Assembly: GCA_018340805.1 (NCBI GenBank)
Contig: JACMZG010000008.1
Span: 13,422,601 to 13,486,600 of the forward strand
Length of the DNA: 64,000 nt
Source: Microvelia longipes
Lineage: Eukaryota; Arthropoda; Insecta; Hemiptera; Veliidae
Reading direction: 5' to 3'
Shown: one piece after another, positions 60,274 to 64,000 of the stretch
Numbering within the stretch: the first letter of the stretch is position 1
Layout: the number at the start of each line of letters is the position of its first letter
Program-made: the position numbers and the translations under genes
Notes under the pieces: model-generated
The model's database searches: none
Told to the model about the DNA's origin: nothing
What the model saw: the letters and a program-made list of their open reading frames with translations, nothing else

Positions 60274-61410
60274 CTACGCAGGAATTCTACAGTTTGATTC
60301 GAAGTGAGAGTCCTCGTTGAGGGCGACTGCCACACTCGCAGGTGTTCCGCAGATCGTCCTCAGCTCGGCAAGTGCGTCACAGTCTTCAAATATGTGACAC
60401 ACTGTGAGCGCTGCATTGCAGTGTCGGCATCGAGGAGCACGCTCATTTGACAGAAGGTGCCCGTGCGTCAACTGCGTCTGTCCAAGCCTCAGACGCTGAG
60501 TACGACACTGTCTTGTCTTGACTTCGACAGTGCCGTAATCTTTCCTCTTGGATTTATCTTGATTCTTGCTAACAGGGTGGGGGTGCGATTCCACGTGGTT
60601 TTCCACGTACGCCAGACTGCGTTGACTAATGCAGTCTTGGCATCGTCTAGTCGAACGGAACCGTCCACCACCCTTCTCCGCTGACGCACGCTTGGCAGCT
60701 TGATCTGCTGCCTCATTGCCAGCGATACCGACATGCCCCGGTACCATACTAGAACCACGTGCCGACCAGTAGAACGTAGAGAGGAACACGTGGTCATAGA
60801 TCCGACTAAATGATCGATCATCGCTAAATTTATCTTAATTGCTTGGAGGATGACAGCGAGTCGGAACAAATGACTATACTGCCGTTTACGTTCTCCTCCC
60901 AAGCAATAAACGAGGGTCTCTCTATCGCCTTCAACTCAGCTGTGTATACACCCGCTCTAGGAGATAGAGACCAGGACTTGGTCTCTGCCGAAGAGTGCAT
61001 AGCACAGCCGGTGCCTTCTTCTGTCTTAGATCCATCTGTATAGAAGACCCTCCTACCTGGATACCGGGCGAGAGTCTCCAAGAGTCCTTGCTTGTACACC
61101 TCGGGAGGTGTCGAATCCCGAGGTAAACTCGCGAGCCGAGTGGACATCCCTATGGTGGTTCTTTTCCATGGTGGTGTATCAGGGATGAGCCACTCGAGAT
61201 CTCATCTTCTTCTGCTCCGATCCTCTGACGAATCTCGCGAGCCCTAACTGGTAGCGGTCGAGTCCGTGTACTGAGCCATTCGTACTCCGGTCGAATGGCT
61301 CCTTGGCCGAAAAATTTTTCTCGAGGAAGTGACGCGGCTTCGACTTGACTGCTCAGAAAAGGACAGAGTCATTTGCTCCCGGCGGTGCTGCATTGGCAGA
61401 ACGCCAGCTT
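60274..61410 (-). pseudogene. LINE ORF2 C-terminal part: thumb remnant, RNase H, zinc knuckle
   Basis: At the truncated start (61410-61330) the frame reads AGVLPMQHRREQMTL, typical of the segment after the RT domain. RNase H follows: VFYTDGSKTEEGTG (first Asp), AGVYTAELKAIE (Glu), VICSDSLSSSKQL (second Asp), and after a frameshift between about 60840 and 60780, VPGHVGIAGNEAADQAAKRA (final Asp). All four catalytic acidic positions are visible. A CCHC-like cluster CRHCNAALTVCHIFEDC lies near 60360-60430 and the stop is at 60274. At least two frameshifts or stops (near 60800 and 61150-61240) make it inactive, aside from lacking the endonuclease and RT. Confidence 0.85.
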
Positions 61411-61425
61411 CATTTTGATGTTATT

Positions 61426-62472
61426 AAAGAAAACTAAATTTTACTCATACAAATTTTTTTTTTTTTTTATTATAATTATAAATTGTTTTTATGTAAGACA
61501 GTTCTATCAATTTAAATTCGAGTATTTCTTAGGTAAATATTCTTTGGCTCGGCTCTGAGAATTTACGATAAAATAACAGACATCATTCCATTACTTTGAT
61601 TTGATAGGTTCTGCTATTTGATCTGATAGCTTATTGTATTTGGTTAATTATATGATTGTTATTAGTTACAACAATGCTCATTCAAATACTATCTTAACGG
61701 TAATAATCAGTTATCGATTATAAACTTTAATTGAGTATTATATCTCTTGACCCAGGTCAGCTTTAATCAAGCAAATGCTAGTGATATAATACAAGAGAAA
61801 TACAAACATTGAGGTGTATTCAGGTGTTACTTTTATCTTAAGTTTTTTTTTAGAAGCTAAAGAAAATAATTTATTTTACACTTGTCCTTTATAAAGAAAG
61901 AACATTTATGCCTAACACTTAATAATTATAACCTTGCCAGGTTTATTTACAATCAATGCTGTCTTAAATTTCACATTGTTTTATTTGTTTCATCTTAAGC
62001 CTCTCACGATAAAAATTGGCTTAAAATTTTCTGAAACTGAAATATTTCCTTTTTTAAGAACAATATTTGGTGTCTTATTTCCATTTTCAATTCTACTCAA
62101 GTCAAGATCGGTTTTAACTTTTTAGGTGTTAAAATTAGAGGTCACATTGATAACTAAGTTAAAAAAGGTACTTCTGGATTTCTCTCATTTTTTAACTTTC
62201 ACAAAGTTTAAGTCGGTATTACATTATCTTTTCCTCCAACCAATAAAATTTTGAAATGTTAATTTAACGATCACTTTTCAAATAAATTTCAGTCAAACTT
62301 CAGCATCAGTTGTCTTTACACCAAGTTAGTGAAGTCTTGCAAAATGTTGAATAGAAAAACAACGTTCCTATTCACGTTTAAACGTCTGAGTTTATTGTTT
62401 CAAAACTTTTTTTATTATTCCAGAAAATAATTCAGTAAAAAAAAAATAACTACATACAAGTGGAGTTGAAAT
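61426..62472. other. No gene seen
   Basis: AT-rich intergenic sequence with a poly-T run (61446-61462). Short frames without domains. Confidence 0.4.
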
Positions 62473-62495
62473 TTGTTTCTGTTTTATATTTCAGA

Positions 62496-62775
62496 AGTTT
62501 ACATAAGCTCTGTATTGCATAATAGCCGAGATGTTTTTTCAATACTTACGCAACATAACGACGCCATAATGCTCTATTATATTGACATAAAATCTACATT
62601 ATCCCTTCTTACGTCCCTAACATTAAACTGCGTATTGAAAATATGTATTAAGGCAGAAGGCAGCAGGATCCACTCCAGACATCCTCATGTCATAAAGTTT
62701 GACATATTTATATACTTTATAACGATACAGCCATTTTACTTTAATGTTATTAACCATCTTAGGTTTTTATTATAG
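62496..62775 (+). CDS. Exon-like open frame, uncertain
   Basis: A polypyrimidine-like TTTTATATTTCAG precedes a frame that stays open for about 93 codons (starting EVYISSVLHNSRDVFSILTQ) and ends with TAG at 62773-62775. Composition is less AT-rich than its surroundings up to 62690. I do not recognise a domain, no partner exon was found, and the last third becomes AT-rich and hydrophobic. It may be a terminal exon of an unknown gene or chance. Confidence 0.15.
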
Positions 62776-62919
62776 GTTTTTAGTATTGAAGTAATTTTTT
62801 ATACGCTTTTAATTTAGTTAATGTAGTTAAGATAAAAAGTACGGTGCGTGCGGTTACATTGCATATTTCCTCTAAAAACATAATGCCAAGCAGATATCCT
62901 TTCGAATTTTCTAGTTAAG

Positions 62920-63500
62920 CACGGATTTTCTGTGCTTAACTAGGTGCTGCTAGTTAATGCGCGAAATTATCTTATTAGTTCTTTAAAACTGTGCACAAGT
63001 TATTTTCACTTCTTTAAAGCTCAGTTAGAAATTATCATTAAAATTTTTACCGCATTTACTTTGAAAAATACTGCAAAACTTAGTTATGAGTAGTGCTTGA
63101 TAATTGAGTACCTGCTCAAGTTATAAATCATAAACCAGAAACTTAAGCAAGAAATAGGTTGTTAAGCACGGAAAGACGCATTCCAAAGGAATTTCGCTCG
63201 GATTGCGGACCTCCGCATAATCATTGTAGTTATAAACTATTATAATGAAAATAAAACGATATAAAATGATCATTCTAACCAGGATTCGAACCCAGTTACC
63301 TTGACTATGAGTACTTTTAGTGCTGGTTTTGACTCCAGACTATTTCCATTCAACTCTAAGGCTCAAAAACGACTCCTTTAGTAAAAAATAAGTTGTTTAT
63401 CGGCCGTATTTCAGGTTTTTCTGTAAGGAAAGACCGTTTTTCAACTTTTTGGTCACTTTAAGTGGTCGTATCGGCTCTTAACCGGTTCTCTTCCAGTCAG
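62920..63500 (-). mobile_element. tRNA-derived SINE, copy 2
   Basis: On the minus strand: CCACTTAAAGTGACCAAAAA, GAAAAACCTGAAATACGG, then a tRNA-like part with perfect B-box GGTTCGAATCC (63284-63294), and the body GCGGAGGTCCGCAATCCGAG. The 3' part has GCGTCTTTCCGTGCTTAACA, ACCTATTTCTTGCTTAAGTT and TGGTTTATGATTTATAACTT. It shares block order with 33500-33900 and 38860-39060. Confidence 0.65.
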
Positions 63501-63512
63501 TGCCCCCAAAAA

Positions 63513-63605
63513 TGTTAGCTTTGTTACATTTCCTACATATCTCTCCCACAATTCTATTGTGCCAACTATTCATGTTTTACAAAACTCGGTAGTATCAAAT
63601 GATAT
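63513..63605. repeat. One end of the foldback MITE family
   Basis: Contains TTGTTACATTTCCTACATAT, CTCTCCCACAATTCTATTGT, and TTTTGCAAAACTCGGTAGTATC-like sequence (TTTTACAAAACTCGGTAGTA), equal to the ends at 9265-9306 and 15449-15500 in inverse. Confidence 0.6.
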
Positions 63606-63850
63606 ATGCCCCCAAAAACATTTGAAACGACACCGTACTCGAAATTTATTTTTTACTGACCGTAATTTTGGTTTCGAGTAATTTAACACAGTTTTTTTAA
63701 TATTTGTCCTTATCGACTTCAAACCGGTTTAAATCAATTCGACGCCCAAAATCATGAAATCGCTATTTCATGATGAAATATATATTCATAAAATTTAATA
63801 TTTCAATCAATTGCTTAAAATTATGTACACATAAAAAAGAGATTAAAGTA

Positions 63851-63890
63851 GGGGTCGCGACCCCAGGGAGGGTCACAAAGTATTAATAGC
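63851..63890 (+). repeat. hAT-like terminal fragment with GGGGTCGCGACCCC palindrome
   Basis: The 14-bp perfect palindrome GGGGTCGCGACCCC followed by AGGGAGGGTCACAAAGTA resembles subterminal regions of many animal hAT elements. No opposite end is in the window, so this is tentative. Confidence 0.4.
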
Positions 63891-64000
63891 TATTTTGATT
63901 ACGTTAATTTTAGGTTTAACTTCAATTAAATAATTAGTTAAAATCAAATTAGTTAGTGGAATAACTAACTAGTTTTTTCTAGCAATAAAAACTAAATAAG

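Larger units (their letters stand above)
58786..61425 (-). mobile_element. 5'-truncated RNase H-bearing LINE with perfect 15-bp target-site duplication
   Basis: CATTTTGATGTTATT occurs at 58786-58800 and 61411-61425, directly flanking the insert. The insert reads on the minus strand: truncated ORF2 from 61410, RNase H and CCHC region, a 1.45-kb 3' UTR with five CCGG..CCGG motifs, and a poly(A) (13 T at 58801-58813). This is a textbook target-primed reverse transcription product. The high GC content (about 55%) contrasts with the AT-rich surroundings, and the intact duplication points to a fairly recent insertion. The domain content suggests an I/LOA/Jockey-related clade; clade assignment is inference. 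Confidence 0.9.

Overview
This is a eukaryotic, AT-rich and intron- and repeat-dominated window, with no bacterial or organellar gene organisation. GT-AG introns, an LDL-receptor class A exon, LINE and mariner/Harbinger remnants, tRNA- and 5S-derived retroposons and long (AT)n tracts fit an insect genome, possibly a large hemipteran one; the species level is inference. One assembly gap (340 N) lies at 41161-41500.

One host gene can be supported. Its 3' half lies on the + strand in three exons: an LDLa domain (2876-2991), a transmembrane segment (24960-25106) and a C-terminal cytoplasmic tail with stop codon (37828-38148), followed by a short 3' UTR with AATAAA at 38490. All junctions are phase compatible (0/0), and the exons join into LDLa - short linker - TM - cytoplasmic tail. 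This is the architecture of Neto-like (neuropilin and tolloid-like) or related CUB/LDLa membrane proteins, which act as auxiliary subunits of glutamate receptors. The CUB exons would lie upstream of the window. The two introns are about 22.0 and 12.7 kb and are filled with repeats.

Region by region: 1-2.9 kb holds two small hairpin/inverted-repeat elements and a 40-bp tandem array. 4.0-5.2 kb is a Harbinger-like element with a Myb/SANT-like remnant. 6.4-7 kb is a LINE remnant. 8.1-9.1 kb is the first copy of a composite element with a GC-rich mini-hairpin tail. 9.3-10.8 kb has a foldback element and a 30-bp tandem array. 11.6-13.4 kb is a mariner-type foldback element with ~700-bp arms. 16.1-19.0 kb is a 60-bp satellite interrupted by a block rich in CGCTTCGCTCG units. 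21.7-24.1 kb has a 5S-containing retroposon and a LINE 3' end. 28-30 kb has (AT)n tracts and a local duplication.

After the gene (38.5-64 kb) I see no further convincing host exon. The region holds more 5S-containing and tRNA-derived SINEs, MITEs, tandem repeats, palindromes, an inverted pair of the GC-hairpin element (53.5-56.8 kb) with an internally documented empty site, a tRNA-Arg(UCU)-like pseudogene, and a clean 5'-truncated RNase H LINE (58.8-61.4 kb) bounded by a perfect 15-bp target-site duplication. A recurring theme is a shared short core (CTTCGCTCGTCCTCAGA and its GCGAAGC heart) present in several otherwise unrelated repeat families.
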